From positions 1 through 64,000 of the forward strand of contig CAXXMH010000008.1 in NCBI GenBank assembly GCA_963664665.2: DNA of 64,000 nt, in the 5' to 3' direction. Made by a program: the position numbers and the translations under genes. Below, piece by piece: positions 22,860 to 31,168 of this stretch (within the stretch, counting starts at the first letter, position 1; the number at the start of each line of letters is the position of its first letter). The notes under the pieces were generated by a model, which was given only the letters and a program-made list of their open reading frames with translations, had not been told where the DNA came from and searched no databases. The DNA is from Bin55 sp963664665. GTDB taxonomy: Bacteria > Pseudomonadota > Gammaproteobacteria > Pseudomonadales > Azotimanducaceae.

Positions 22860-24371
22860 CCTCTCTTCGGCACTAATTCCATCGATTTGGTGCTTGGTCG
22901 AAAAGAACTCATCAATCGCTGCCGTACTAGCGGGCGGCAGCTTCCACGATACGAACAGATAAACGGCCATGGATATGGCCAAAGCCGGTAGGACCTCGTG
23001 CAAGACTGCACTAAAACCCAGATTTCGCCACAGTAATATCGTGGCGATGCCACTAACAAACGAAGCGATCACGGCTTTTGAGTTACCGCGCCGCCAGTGA
23101 AGCCCAACCAAGATCGCGGGTAGAAAACACACGGCATAAAGACTACCGGAAAACGTCGTGATCTCGACGATGTCACCAAACGGATTCAAAGCAAAGAGCG
23201 CTGCGACGGCAGCACACGCGATAACGCCAATTCGCGTATAGAACGTTTGGCGTTCTTCGCTCATCGGTACGGCTACTCCAATGACATCACGCATCGTGAC
23301 CGAACCTGCGACCAGAAGCACGCTATCCATCGACGACATCGCTGCCGACAAGATCGCAACGACAAGGAAATCTGCGATAAGTAATGGGAATATTTGCGGA
23401 TCCTGTATCAACATCGGCACGATCAAATCGGTGTCCGCTATGTCGTCGATCAGAAAGTGAGCGTATAGACCGATTGGGAACAGACAGAATTGGATGATGA
23501 GCAAGCCACCGATGGCGAAACCTATGCCTTGTGAAACGCTCGCCGCATCACGCAAGCCATAAAAGCGTGAAATCTGCCGAGGGTCTATTAATAGCTTCAT
23601 AGAACCAGCAAGGGCAATACCCATGACAACCAGAATAGGCGCACCTGCATTCCATGAGAACAAGTGCTCCTTCGCGGGGATCGCCATCAGATCGAACATG
23701 CGCCCGGGACCGCCAATGTGGTTAGTCACGAAACCAAAGAGCGCCGTGGATCCGAGCAACATGAATACTCCTTGGATCACGTCTGTACGTACGACTGAGA
23801 CGAATCCGCCAACCGACGTGTAAACGAGCACAACGACCAACATTAGCCCCACGGCGGCTTCGTATGGGATCCCTAAGAACACCTGAAATAGATTGCCTGC
23901 ACCTTTAAATATCGCGATTAAGTACAGCATGCTCGCTAGTGCAATGATCAGACCGGTGATCACCCGCACACTTTGGCTCGAGAATCGCGCGGCGAGAAAC
24001 TCAGGAACCGTGACGGTATCTGTCATCGCAGTAAAACGACGTAGTTCAGGCGCAACCAGTCGCCATGAGAGATAGGTCGCAGCCACCATCATCAGGGGAA
24101 ACAACAGCCACGGCGCGCCAAAAGTGTAGCCTTTGCCCGCCAACCCCAGGTAGCTGTTGGTGCTAGCGAACGTGGCAAAGAACGACACGCCGATGATGAC
24201 GCCACTCATGTGGCGACCGCCAACTAAATAACCACCAATCGAATCACTACTCTTGAAGCCAAGTCTCGCATGCCACAGTAGAACCGCGGTATAAGCGATC
24301 AGCAATAGAACGGCGAACCAGTGGTCCGAGAAAAATGAATTAGTGCTCAATGCCACGGTTTTTATAATCAA
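22851..24371 (-). CDS. sodium:solute symporter (SSS) family transporter
   Basis: A 506-residue integral membrane protein with about thirteen hydrophobic segments, matching the SSS family that imports sugars, amino acids, organic acids or vitamins with sodium. Landmarks are YLVGGRHMSGVIIGVSFFAT near residue 46, the GGFVSVVRTDVIQG loop, and FLVVAILSAAMSSMDSVLLV, where the paired serines normally help bind sodium. It is divergent from a small membrane-protein gene 35 bases away and overlaps the hydrolase gene at its 3' end. The substrate is not evident. Confidence 0.88.
   Translation of the reverse strand: MIIKTVALSTNSFFSDHWFAVLLLIAYTAVLLWHARLGFKSSDSIGGYLVGGRHMSGVIIGVSFFATFASTNSYLGLAGKGYTFGAPWLLFPLMMVAATYLSWRLVAPELRRFTAMTDTVTVPEFLAARFSSQSVRVITGLIIALASMLYLIAIFKGAGNLFQVFLGIPYEAAVGLMLVVVLVYTSVGGFVSVVRTDVIQGVFMLLGSTALFGFVTNHIGGPGRMFDLMAIPAKEHLFSWNAGAPILVVMGIALAGSMKLLIDPRQISRFYGLRDAASVSQGIGFAIGGLLIIQFCLFPIGLYAHFLIDDIADTDLIVPMLIQDPQIFPLLIADFLVVAILSAAMSSMDSVLLVAGSVTMRDVIGVAVPMSEERQTFYTRIGVIACAAVAALFALNPFGDIVEITTFSGSLYAVCFLPAILVGLHWRRGNSKAVIASFVSGIATILLWRNLGFSAVLHEVLPALAISMAVYLFVSWKLPPASTAAIDEFFSTKHQIDGISAEERSV
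24363..24368 (+). promoter_or_regulatory. possible -10 element for small membrane protein gene
   Basis: TATAAT occurs 38 bases before the TTG start of the small membrane protein and overlaps the first codons of the divergent symporter gene. It would give a very short leader containing TTAGG as ribosome-binding site. No good -35 was identified. Confidence 0.35.
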
Positions 24372-24406
24372 AATAAAGCATCACGAATCGATTAGGTATT
24401 GATGCC

Positions 24407-24613
24407 TTGCGAGTCATAATTTATTATGTTATACCCATTGTTGCACTCATCCTCGTGCTTGTTCTTCTATATGCTCGTGGGAAGAGCGCACCCGCGAGCG
24501 GCGATGACAAACCCTTAATCAGTGCGCCGCTAATGATTATTGTCCTTGGGATTGGTGGCGCGGTCGGCGTATTCGCCGTTGCTTACGCATTAGATCTACT
24601 CGGATTCATGTAA
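24407..24613 (+). CDS. small membrane protein, 68 residues
   Basis: Two strongly hydrophobic segments (about residues 3-22 and 42-66) are joined by a polar loop ARGKSAPASGDDKPLIS, predicting a hairpin in the inner membrane with both ends on the same side. It uses a TTG start; no in-frame ATG or GTG gives a better one. It is divergent from the sodium symporter with only 35 bases between, which is compatible with an accessory or regulatory subunit of the transporter, but that is inference. I do not recognise the family. Confidence 0.6.
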   Translation: MRVIIYYVIPIVALILVLVLLYARGKSAPASGDDKPLISAPLMIIVLGIGGAVGVFAVAYALDLLGFM

Positions 24614-24620
24614 GAATCCG

Positions 24621-24905
24621 TCAGTCTGGTTTCCCTTTCGCGGGATCGCCTCTTCGATTTACCAATCGCATCGGATCTGATCTCGGATCCCGATTCATCG
24701 CCTGATCGACCATTCTGTCGTATTTTGGATCTAAGCGCTCAACTTTTGATAGACCAGAGAGCTTGACATTCAGCTTTGAGGCGATCGGCTTGGCGCGCGC
24801 ATCGCATCCATGTTCGCACGGTACCGAACTAGGTTTCTCGTCAATGTGTGCAAAAACCGTAGAGACTTCGTCGCACTCAGGGCAGCGATACTCGTAGTAC
24901 GGCAC
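24621..24905 (-). CDS. FmdB-family zinc ribbon protein
   Basis: A 94-residue protein that opens MPYYEYRCPECDEVSTVF and has four cysteines at 8, 11, 30 and 34, the zinc ribbon of the FmdB/CxxC regulatory family. The remaining 55 residues are polar and charged, probably disordered. It begins two bases after the second SCP2-like gene and is the last member of the diiron oxygenase operon. FmdB-like ribbons are often found beside amidases and oxygenases; a role in assembly or regulation of the complex is inference. Confidence 0.8.
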   Translation of the reverse strand: MPYYEYRCPECDEVSTVFAHIDEKPSSVPCEHGCDARAKPIASKLNVKLSGLSKVERLDPKYDRMVDQAMNRDPRSDPMRLVNRRGDPAKGKPD

Positions 24906-24907
24906 GA

Positions 24908-25300
24908 CTATTGGCCGCTTGCAAGCGCCCCGTAATCAACAAACGATTGGATTGATCGCGAAATACGCTCGAATTGCAGCCTTGCAGCAATATCCTTTGT
25001 CTTAATAACTCCGTGCCTCTCTGCGTCCAGTGCGAGTAGCGTTGGGGCACGGCCTAGACGTCGACGATAAAGGTAAGAATTCCATTCGCGGGTCGACATC
25101 GAAATCAGAATATCGTCGTCTTTGATCGCGTCAACATTCGCTTCACTCACGCTCTGTACTTCGAACGCCTGAAACACCACACGACGGCCGTGCTTCCCCG
25201 ATTGAAAGCACACCGTCGCATCAGCACTACCAAGTGCACGAAACTCAGGATCCGCGTTTGCCTCGGTTCGCGCGTTCACCATCCAATCAAAAACTGCCAT
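24908..25300 (-). CDS. SCP2-like small protein B of the diiron operon
   Basis: A 130-residue soluble protein beginning MAVFDWMVNARTEANADPEF. It is related to the gene just upstream: VVFQAFEVQSVSEANVD and DILISMSTREWNSYL line up with LIFEGFECSEARKVT and DFYLHMPSKDWRAML. This alternation, with a Trp in the last helix, resembles SCP2 (sterol carrier protein 2)-like domains, which hold hydrophobic ligands. I start at the ATG at 25300 because the longer frame would overlap the previous gene. The SCP2 relation is a fold-level inference with no exact motif. Confidence 0.6.
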   Translation of the reverse strand: MAVFDWMVNARTEANADPEFRALGSADATVCFQSGKHGRRVVFQAFEVQSVSEANVDAIKDDDILISMSTREWNSYLYRRRLGRAPTLLALDAERHGVIKTKDIAARLQFERISRSIQSFVDYGALASGQ

Positions 25301-25313
25301 ATCTGAATCCGAA

Positions 25314-25745
25314 TTAGAAAGTGGTTCTGAGGCGCGCAGCCCCGTTAAAGAAGAACTGCAATGTCTGGTTATATCGAAAAAACAAGTCCTCCCGATACTG
25401 ATCGTTATGGGTGGACGTGGACAGCCCCTCTGCTCGGTCCAAATCAAGGGTATTCAGCGTGTAATTGTCAGTCGCATGTCCATGTTCTTGGATGTTTTGA
25501 AGCATGGCGCGCCAGTCTTTTGAAGGCATGTGAAGGTAGAAATCGCATTCGTCGAGCTTCGCTTTCGTGACTTTTCTCGCTTCACTGCATTCGAATCCTT
25601 CGAATATCAGCTGAAAGAATTCACGCCCCACTTGCACGCCAACGACACAATCACACGTGCCACTTCCCGCTCCGTGCATCGCATCATCGTGGTTGTATAT
25701 GTCGCGTACGGCGTCGAACCACGCCACCGAAGGAAACTTTGCCAA
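25314..25745 (-). CDS. SCP2-like small protein A of the diiron operon
   Basis: A 143-residue protein starting four bases after the pseudo-diiron gene, with its own stop 13 bases before protein B. The first half contains CDCVVGVQVGREFFQLIFEGF, the middle DFYLHMPSKDWRAMLQNI, and the end an aromatic run LFFRYNQTLQFFFNG. The pattern of two strands, an acidic strand, and a Trp-bearing helix resembles SCP2-like lipid-binding folds, and it is clearly paralogous to protein B. A substrate-carrying or lid function for the neighbouring oxygenase is inference. Confidence 0.6.
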   Translation of the reverse strand: MAKFPSVAWFDAVRDIYNHDDAMHGAGSGTCDCVVGVQVGREFFQLIFEGFECSEARKVTKAKLDECDFYLHMPSKDWRAMLQNIQEHGHATDNYTLNTLDLDRAEGLSTSTHNDQYREDLFFRYNQTLQFFFNGAARLRTTF

Positions 25746-25749
25746 AGAA

Positions 25750-26850
25750 CTAGTCGCCTGGGAGATGGCGCTGGTCTTTCTGAAGTATCCTCGGCAGCTG
25801 CTCCATGGTGACCGGCAGTCTCAGATACTGACATGCACTTAGCAGCTCTTGCACGTATTCATCAAGCATTTCGTAGAAGACGTGCATACCTTCATTGCGC
25901 GCGCCTGGAATCCCACCACCAAAAATGATTGCGAGGGCTTCGCGCAGCACCGGATCGCGTAAATCTCGATTGAACATGCGCATGCCGATGGCTAAAGTCG
26001 TAAAAATGGATCCCTGTTTGTCAGGCGCATGGGCCAATGCGTATTTAATGTGCTCGATCCCGTAGGTTAAGAGTCGTGCAAGATCTTGCGTGACACATTC
26101 ATAGATCTTGCGCTCCACACCGTTGTGTGCAAAGCGCGTCAAATAACGGATCATGACTTGGGTAAATAGGCCGCGGACCAACGTCAATCCAGTAACCGTT
26201 TCGGTCCAGCCACCGCGACTCTCAAGCAATAACCGGCTCACCTGGCACGGTCCCTCGTAGCCGAGTCCGCCGCCGTTCACCAACGCGCGCTTGCGAAATG
26301 CTTCATGCCGTCGCGTCGCATCCAGACTCGTCGTGGCGAGAAATTGCTTCACTTCGTGATAGCCATACGCCATTTGGTGTTGCCAACTCGTGATCACTTC
26401 GACATCGATGATCGCATACTGGCAAATCTCCGTACAGACTTGGCATATCGCACGCTCGACGTCATCCGGTAACGGGTGAATCGCTGTCCAATCAACATCG
26501 GTCGCAGGAGCCCACCTTCGCTGTATCGCTTCTTCGTAGAGATCGGCAGCACAAGGCGCCCAAAGATCAACCTTGTCTTTTATCTGAATGGCGACCGGAG
26601 GGCTACCGGTAACACCGATCGCACCTCGAGGGTTTCGTGTACGATCGGGCCAATTCATGGGGATTTCCCCATAAAGACCCACATTAAGGCTACCAAGCGT
26701 CAGACCTTTCTTGCCAGGTTTGACACGCACGCCCCATTCGCGCCACTGATTCATCCAGTTTAGGCGTGGTTCAGGAACCTCTACCTCACGCTCTTCCTTA
26801 GAAAGTGTGAGTGCAGGTCTTATGCGATCAGCGTCTTTCGCAGTTGCCAT
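25750..26850 (-). CDS. ferritin-like diiron oxygenase paralogue lacking all metal ligands
   Basis: A 366-residue homologue of the protein encoded just upstream; shared stretches include LYEEAIQRRWAPATD, HPLPDDVE and FRKRALVNGGGL. When the two are aligned by eye, each iron ligand of the upstream protein is replaced: Q144/A146 for the first glutamate, A178 and R181 for the first ExxH, G227 for the next glutamate, L257 and L260 for the second ExxH. The fold should be kept but no diiron site can form. It starts 19 bases after its partner's stop. The likeliest role is a structural subunit of a heteromer, comparable to the metal-free beta subunit of bacterial multicomponent monooxygenases. Confidence 0.8.
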   Translation of the reverse strand: MATAKDADRIRPALTLSKEEREVEVPEPRLNWMNQWREWGVRVKPGKKGLTLGSLNVGLYGEIPMNWPDRTRNPRGAIGVTGSPPVAIQIKDKVDLWAPCAADLYEEAIQRRWAPATDVDWTAIHPLPDDVERAICQVCTEICQYAIIDVEVITSWQHQMAYGYHEVKQFLATTSLDATRRHEAFRKRALVNGGGLGYEGPCQVSRLLLESRGGWTETVTGLTLVRGLFTQVMIRYLTRFAHNGVERKIYECVTQDLARLLTYGIEHIKYALAHAPDKQGSIFTTLAIGMRMFNRDLRDPVLREALAIIFGGGIPGARNEGMHVFYEMLDEYVQELLSACQYLRLPVTMEQLPRILQKDQRHLPGD

Positions 26851-26869
26851 CAGTTAATCTGGCGGATGC

Positions 26870-27940
26870 CTAGTTCGCGACGTTCGCGAGCATGTCTTGC
26901 AGGCGAGACCGACCATTCTTAAACCGATCGCCGAATCCCGCAGAAATCACGCGCTTTCTGTATTCCTGGAGTTGTCGCTTCCGAATCGACACTAACTTAC
27001 GGAATCCTTCGTCGAAGTACTTTCGCCCGCCACCCAGCATGATCGACAATGACTCCGAAGTTTGGTTGAGCTGTCCCGCCGGGTTCGCGGCATCTGTCAA
27101 CATGCCAGCTTCCGCTTCGTCAAGGTAGGATTCGATTTCTTCTCGTCTCTCCGGCGCGTTCGCCGCCATATAGCGCATGTGCATGACTCCAAACGCGACG
27201 TGGCGTGCTTCGTCCTGCGCGCAAAGCCGATAGATTGCTTTTTCCGCATCGTTGTATGCCATCAGCTCGCCCATACGGAAGATTGTCAGTACGGCGCCTT
27301 CACCCGAGAGATGCAAACGTGATGACATCTCAGTAAAGTCCCGAGCTAAATCGATGCCGCCAACGAAGCCTGCCGTCGCACCTGTAGCGCGCATCAGTCC
27401 ACCGCCATTCGCTAACGCACGTTTTCGAAATACGTCCATATGCCGCGCCTCGTCCATCACTTGCGCCATAAGCACGTTTCGAGCTTCATAGAAGTCGGGA
27501 GACATCTGTGATGCCCATCGACTGGGAACATCGCCAGCCACAAATTCAACTTCAGTTAAAAAAGTTGCCATCTGACATTGAGCTTGCTCAACATCATCCG
27601 GCAGAGGTTCGATGGTGTCCCACGGAATGTCGGTTGCAGAGCTCCACTGTCGTTGCAACGCTTCCTCGTATAGAAACGAGGCGTTTTCGAGCCAAATTTC
27701 ACTCTTCGTGCGCACGGTGTAGTTACCGATCGGCATGCTACCGGGTCGAGACACAGCACCGCGAGGTTTGCCACTCAGGTTCCGGCTCTCGTCTGGCGCA
27801 TCCGCATAGCCACCAACTTGGATATCAGCGAGAGTTAGTCCATTCTTGCTTGGTTTGGCATGTTGACCCCATTCGCCTTGTTTCTCCATCCACCCTAAAT
27901 CCAATTCGAATTCAGAGCCGTTCTGCAATTGTTGGTCCAT
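26870..27940 (-). CDS. ferritin-like diiron oxygenase/oxidase
   Basis: A 356-residue protein with a complete carboxylate-bridged diiron site in a four-helix bundle: E130 or E132 (FLTEVEF), E164-x-x-H167 (DEARHMD), E214 (LSGEGA) and E244-x-x-H247 (QDEARHVAF), with the 30-residue spacings of R2-like and AurF-like oxygenases. Such enzymes activate O2 to hydroxylate, desaturate or N-oxygenate substrates. It is the first gene of an operon with a metal-free paralogue, two SCP2-like proteins and a zinc ribbon. No reductase or ferredoxin gene is adjacent, so electrons must come from elsewhere. Substrate unknown. Confidence 0.83.
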   Translation of the reverse strand: MDQQLQNGSEFELDLGWMEKQGEWGQHAKPSKNGLTLADIQVGGYADAPDESRNLSGKPRGAVSRPGSMPIGNYTVRTKSEIWLENASFLYEEALQRQWSSATDIPWDTIEPLPDDVEQAQCQMATFLTEVEFVAGDVPSRWASQMSPDFYEARNVLMAQVMDEARHMDVFRKRALANGGGLMRATGATAGFVGGIDLARDFTEMSSRLHLSGEGAVLTIFRMGELMAYNDAEKAIYRLCAQDEARHVAFGVMHMRYMAANAPERREEIESYLDEAEAGMLTDAANPAGQLNQTSESLSIMLGGGRKYFDEGFRKLVSIRKRQLQEYRKRVISAGFGDRFKNGRSRLQDMLANVAN

Positions 27941-28173
27941 CTATTTACTGTACTTCAGTTGGTTGACGGCGGTTCGCCACCGAAAGATTGCGGTTCTAGA
28001 CGCGGCTCGTGCGTTGCGAAAACGCCGATTCCACTCCGACCTTTTCAGGACTTGGCAAGCCTAAACGGATTTTAGCGACTGTACCGTAGCTCCGACACAG
28101 ATTGGAGCGTAGAAAACAGCCTTATTGATCGAATTTACAATGCAGCTGCCTTTGATAGACGATCGGTGTACTG

Positions 28174-30726
28174 GTGATATCAAGACTGCGAGTGGTGATT
28201 GCATTTGGATTGGTTCTCTCAGCTTCCGTTGGACTCGGTAGCGATTACCTTGATGAAACCCTAAGAACCGAAGTAGATGAGCTAGTCGCAGCGGTACAAG
28301 AGACACCAACAAACGCGGCGAATGTTCAATATCGTGCCGATATTCTCTGGCGTTGGACGAATCAATGGGCGCTCGCAGGTAGATTTGTACCTGTAAATCT
28401 CACGACCGCAGTCACTGGAGTTCTGGGTGTCGATGGGCCAACGAGAGCGGGACGACACAGACTGATCGACGCCTATGTCAAGGAACTGGCATTCATTGAT
28501 GAGGACCCCAAGAGACTTGGGTCCCTCAAAGCGAATGGAGGACCATTCGAAGCCGCGACATTTGGCACGTTAACGCAAACGTTTACCGTCGGAACCGCTG
28601 ATGTCAAAACTGGCGGCGGCTTCCTTGTCGGGCGGCACTTTATGGCCGGATATCAAATGCAAGTCAACGACGCGACTGCGGCAAACTACGTTTCGATCAG
28701 TTCCACCAATCAGGAAGTTGAGTTTACAGTCGATTCAGCTCCGTTAGGGGGCATGCATGGTGGCTTCCGTGGCGCGTCGGAGATGCTCGTTTTCCGGGTG
28801 TCCGAAGGATCCCTGACGCAAGGTGATCAAGTTACGATCGTCTACGGCGACACGACTGGCGGCGCGCCTGGGATTCGGATGCCAGACATTGGCTCCGACT
28901 TCATGGTATTCCCACTTTATCTCGCATTTGACGCCAACGACTTATTCGTCGCGCTGCCAATTCAGCCAGTCTCAATCGTCGGCGGAGCCGTCGCCGGAGT
29001 TCACGCATTCGCACCTTCAGTCGTTAAAACCGGTCAACCATTTGAGATCTCTGTACGCGCTCGCGATCGTTTCTACAACCGTCCCACTGAACAGCCACCC
29101 GTTTGGATTGTGAAACTCAACGGCGAAACGATCGCCAAAACTCAACCTTCCGACGGCGTCATTTCACGCGTCAACCTATCAGATGGATTAGCTGAGCCTG
29201 GTGTGTATCACCCAACGATCGAGTCGGAGGATGGCACTTTAACTGGCTTCGGAAATGCGATTCTTGCCGAGGAGGCACCAAAGCGCTACATCTATTGGGG
29301 CGATACACACGGGCACTCTGGCTTTGCGGAAGGTCTCGGAACACCCGACCGATTCATGCGTTGGGCTAAAGAAGACGCAGCGCTTGACTACGTGACGCAT
29401 TCCGAACATGACATCTGGATGGAAGATGCGGAATGGCAAGTCCTGATCGATAACGTCACGAAATACAGCGACGAGAACTTCATCGCATTCCTCGGCTATG
29501 AATGGACGCGAAGCAAATTCCTTGGCGGACACCACAACGTGATATTTCGGACCGCCGAAGGTCGCGAGCGTGTCCCTGCCCAACTATTCGGTACGCTCTC
29601 GCAACTGTATCGAGGTCTTCATGAACACCACGATTCAAACGATGTAGTCGTGATTCCTCATGCACACCAACCCGGCAACTATCGCTTGGTCGACCCTGAT
29701 TTAGAACCACTCGTCGAGATCATGTCACAACACGGGACGTTTGAGTGGTTTGGTCAGAAATACCTAGAACACGGACATGAGGTTGGCTTTACAGCAGCGA
29801 GCGACAACCATTTGAGTCAACCCGGCTACACCGCACCCAAGGCAGGTGGGTTGAGTCAAAGAGGCGGTCTCGGCGCACTGATCGCACCAGAGAAAACTAG
29901 GGACAGTCTCTTTGATGCGATGAAGAACATCAATGCATACGCGACGACCGGAGATCGGATCATCCTAGATTTCACTGTGAACGATGTGACGATGGGTCAA
30001 CGTACTTCCTTTGTCCCCGGTCGGACAATTCGCGGTCGTGTCGTCGCTGCGTGGCCGATCGCGGAAATATTCGTCTTAAAAAATGGCGAGCCCATTTGGC
30101 ATCGTGATTACATTTCTGCGTCTAAAGAACAAACCATCACCGCCGGTACTTTCAAGCTGAGTTTTGGATCAGACTCGCACCCGCACCACGAGCACGATAA
30201 CCCTCGTGGTTGGAAGAGCTGGATTGGCACAGCCACGATCGTTGGCGCAACGCTGGTAGATGCGAAGGCGGTCGACTTTGCAAATACACAATCGCAAGAC
30301 TTGAGCGTTAATGAGAATGGTGAAATCCGTTTTAGCACGCTCACGCGTGGCGACGAAAGCTCAATTGATTTGACGTTAACGGATATTACCCCGGAGGCCA
30401 CATTGACACTCTCTTTGAACGCGGGTCGCGAATATGGTGGGGGACCGCCCACTTTTCGCCAACATCAGCCCTTCGAAGCTAAAACAGTCAGCCTTCCGAT
30501 TCAAGGTGCCAGTGGCGAACCAGTCATGGAGCACATTCACATGACGGACTACGTCGATCATGTCCGACTGCGGCGCATCATCACGGATGGGAGTCGCGAT
30601 GTCACATTTGAGTTGAACGACCAAGGCACACGTCAAGGTGACTACTACTACGTTCGTGCCGTGCTCGCAAACGATGCGATTGCGTGGTCAAGCCCAATAT
30701 GGATCGGAGGCTATCCGTCGCAATGA
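28174..30726 (+). CDS. exported DUF3604 family protein
   Basis: An 850-residue protein with an N-terminal signal peptide (RVVIAFGLVLSASVGLG). The DUF3604 core occupies roughly residues 360-700 and carries histidine-rich, PHP-like metal motifs: YIYWGDTHGHSGFAEG, DYVTHSEHDIWM, VVIPHAHQPGN and FTAASDNHLSQPG. These suggest a metal-dependent phosphoesterase-type active site, though the family has no established reaction. Residues 30-350 form extra beta-rich domains. It begins with a GTG, and the next gene is translationally coupled through an ATGA overlap. DUF3604 proteins are common in marine bacteria. Confidence 0.8.
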   Translation: MISRLRVVIAFGLVLSASVGLGSDYLDETLRTEVDELVAAVQETPTNAANVQYRADILWRWTNQWALAGRFVPVNLTTAVTGVLGVDGPTRAGRHRLIDAYVKELAFIDEDPKRLGSLKANGGPFEAATFGTLTQTFTVGTADVKTGGGFLVGRHFMAGYQMQVNDATAANYVSISSTNQEVEFTVDSAPLGGMHGGFRGASEMLVFRVSEGSLTQGDQVTIVYGDTTGGAPGIRMPDIGSDFMVFPLYLAFDANDLFVALPIQPVSIVGGAVAGVHAFAPSVVKTGQPFEISVRARDRFYNRPTEQPPVWIVKLNGETIAKTQPSDGVISRVNLSDGLAEPGVYHPTIESEDGTLTGFGNAILAEEAPKRYIYWGDTHGHSGFAEGLGTPDRFMRWAKEDAALDYVTHSEHDIWMEDAEWQVLIDNVTKYSDENFIAFLGYEWTRSKFLGGHHNVIFRTAEGRERVPAQLFGTLSQLYRGLHEHHDSNDVVVIPHAHQPGNYRLVDPDLEPLVEIMSQHGTFEWFGQKYLEHGHEVGFTAASDNHLSQPGYTAPKAGGLSQRGGLGALIAPEKTRDSLFDAMKNINAYATTGDRIILDFTVNDVTMGQRTSFVPGRTIRGRVVAAWPIAEIFVLKNGEPIWHRDYISASKEQTITAGTFKLSFGSDSHPHHEHDNPRGWKSWIGTATIVGATLVDAKAVDFANTQSQDLSVNENGEIRFSTLTRGDESSIDLTLTDITPEATLTLSLNAGREYGGGPPTFRQHQPFEAKTVSLPIQGASGEPVMEHIHMTDYVDHVRLRRIITDGSRDVTFELNDQGTRQGDYYYVRAVLANDAIAWSSPIWIGGYPSQ

Positions 30727-31139
30727 GTGATTTTGTTGTACACAGTCAACTAATGAAAGACTGTGCCGTAGTTGGTGACGCGTCCCTTTGTCGAGTCCTC
30801 TTGATGAATGACTCGAGATTTCCATGGTTGATTCTGGTCCCGCGAATCGAGGGATTGCGAGATTTGCATGAGGTGCCAATCGATCATCGATCGCAGCTGT
30901 TCCACGAAATCGAATCAGCGTCCACTACTGTGCAAGCGCTAATTGACGCTGATAAGGTAAACGTCGCGGCGCTAGGGAATCAAGTACCGCAATTGCACGT
31001 GCATGTCATCGGACGACTGACTACAGATCCTGCCTGGCCCGGTCCAGTATGGGGTGTGGGTGAGACCGTTCCATATGAATCTGATGCGCAAGCAACACGT
31101 ATGAAGTTCGTTGCCACTGCGATGGGTTTGAAGAGCTAG
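30723..31139 (+). CDS. HIT domain nucleotide-binding protein
   Basis: A 138-residue histidine-triad protein of the Hint/Fhit superfamily, which hydrolyses or transfers nucleoside phosphates. The triad is QLHVHVIGR, with the first His replaced by Gln, leaving the nucleophilic and following histidines; this is usual for this bacterial HIT subgroup. LLMNDSRFPWLILVPR and NVAALGNQVPQLH are typical too. The ATG at 30723 overlaps the DUF3604 stop codon (ATGA), so the two are translationally coupled, although one is exported and the other cytoplasmic. Confidence 0.88.
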   Translation: MSDFVVHSQLMKDCAVVGDASLCRVLLMNDSRFPWLILVPRIEGLRDLHEVPIDHRSQLFHEIESASTTVQALIDADKVNVAALGNQVPQLHVHVIGRLTTDPAWPGPVWGVGETVPYESDAQATRMKFVATAMGLKS

Positions 31140-31168
31140 TTCGTAACCACGCGTCTTCAAAAACCTAT

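Noticed and set aside
25361..25842. Plus-strand open frames inside the SCP2-like genes and the end of the pseudo-diiron gene
   Set aside because: They mirror real minus-strand genes with tight operon spacing and show no family character.
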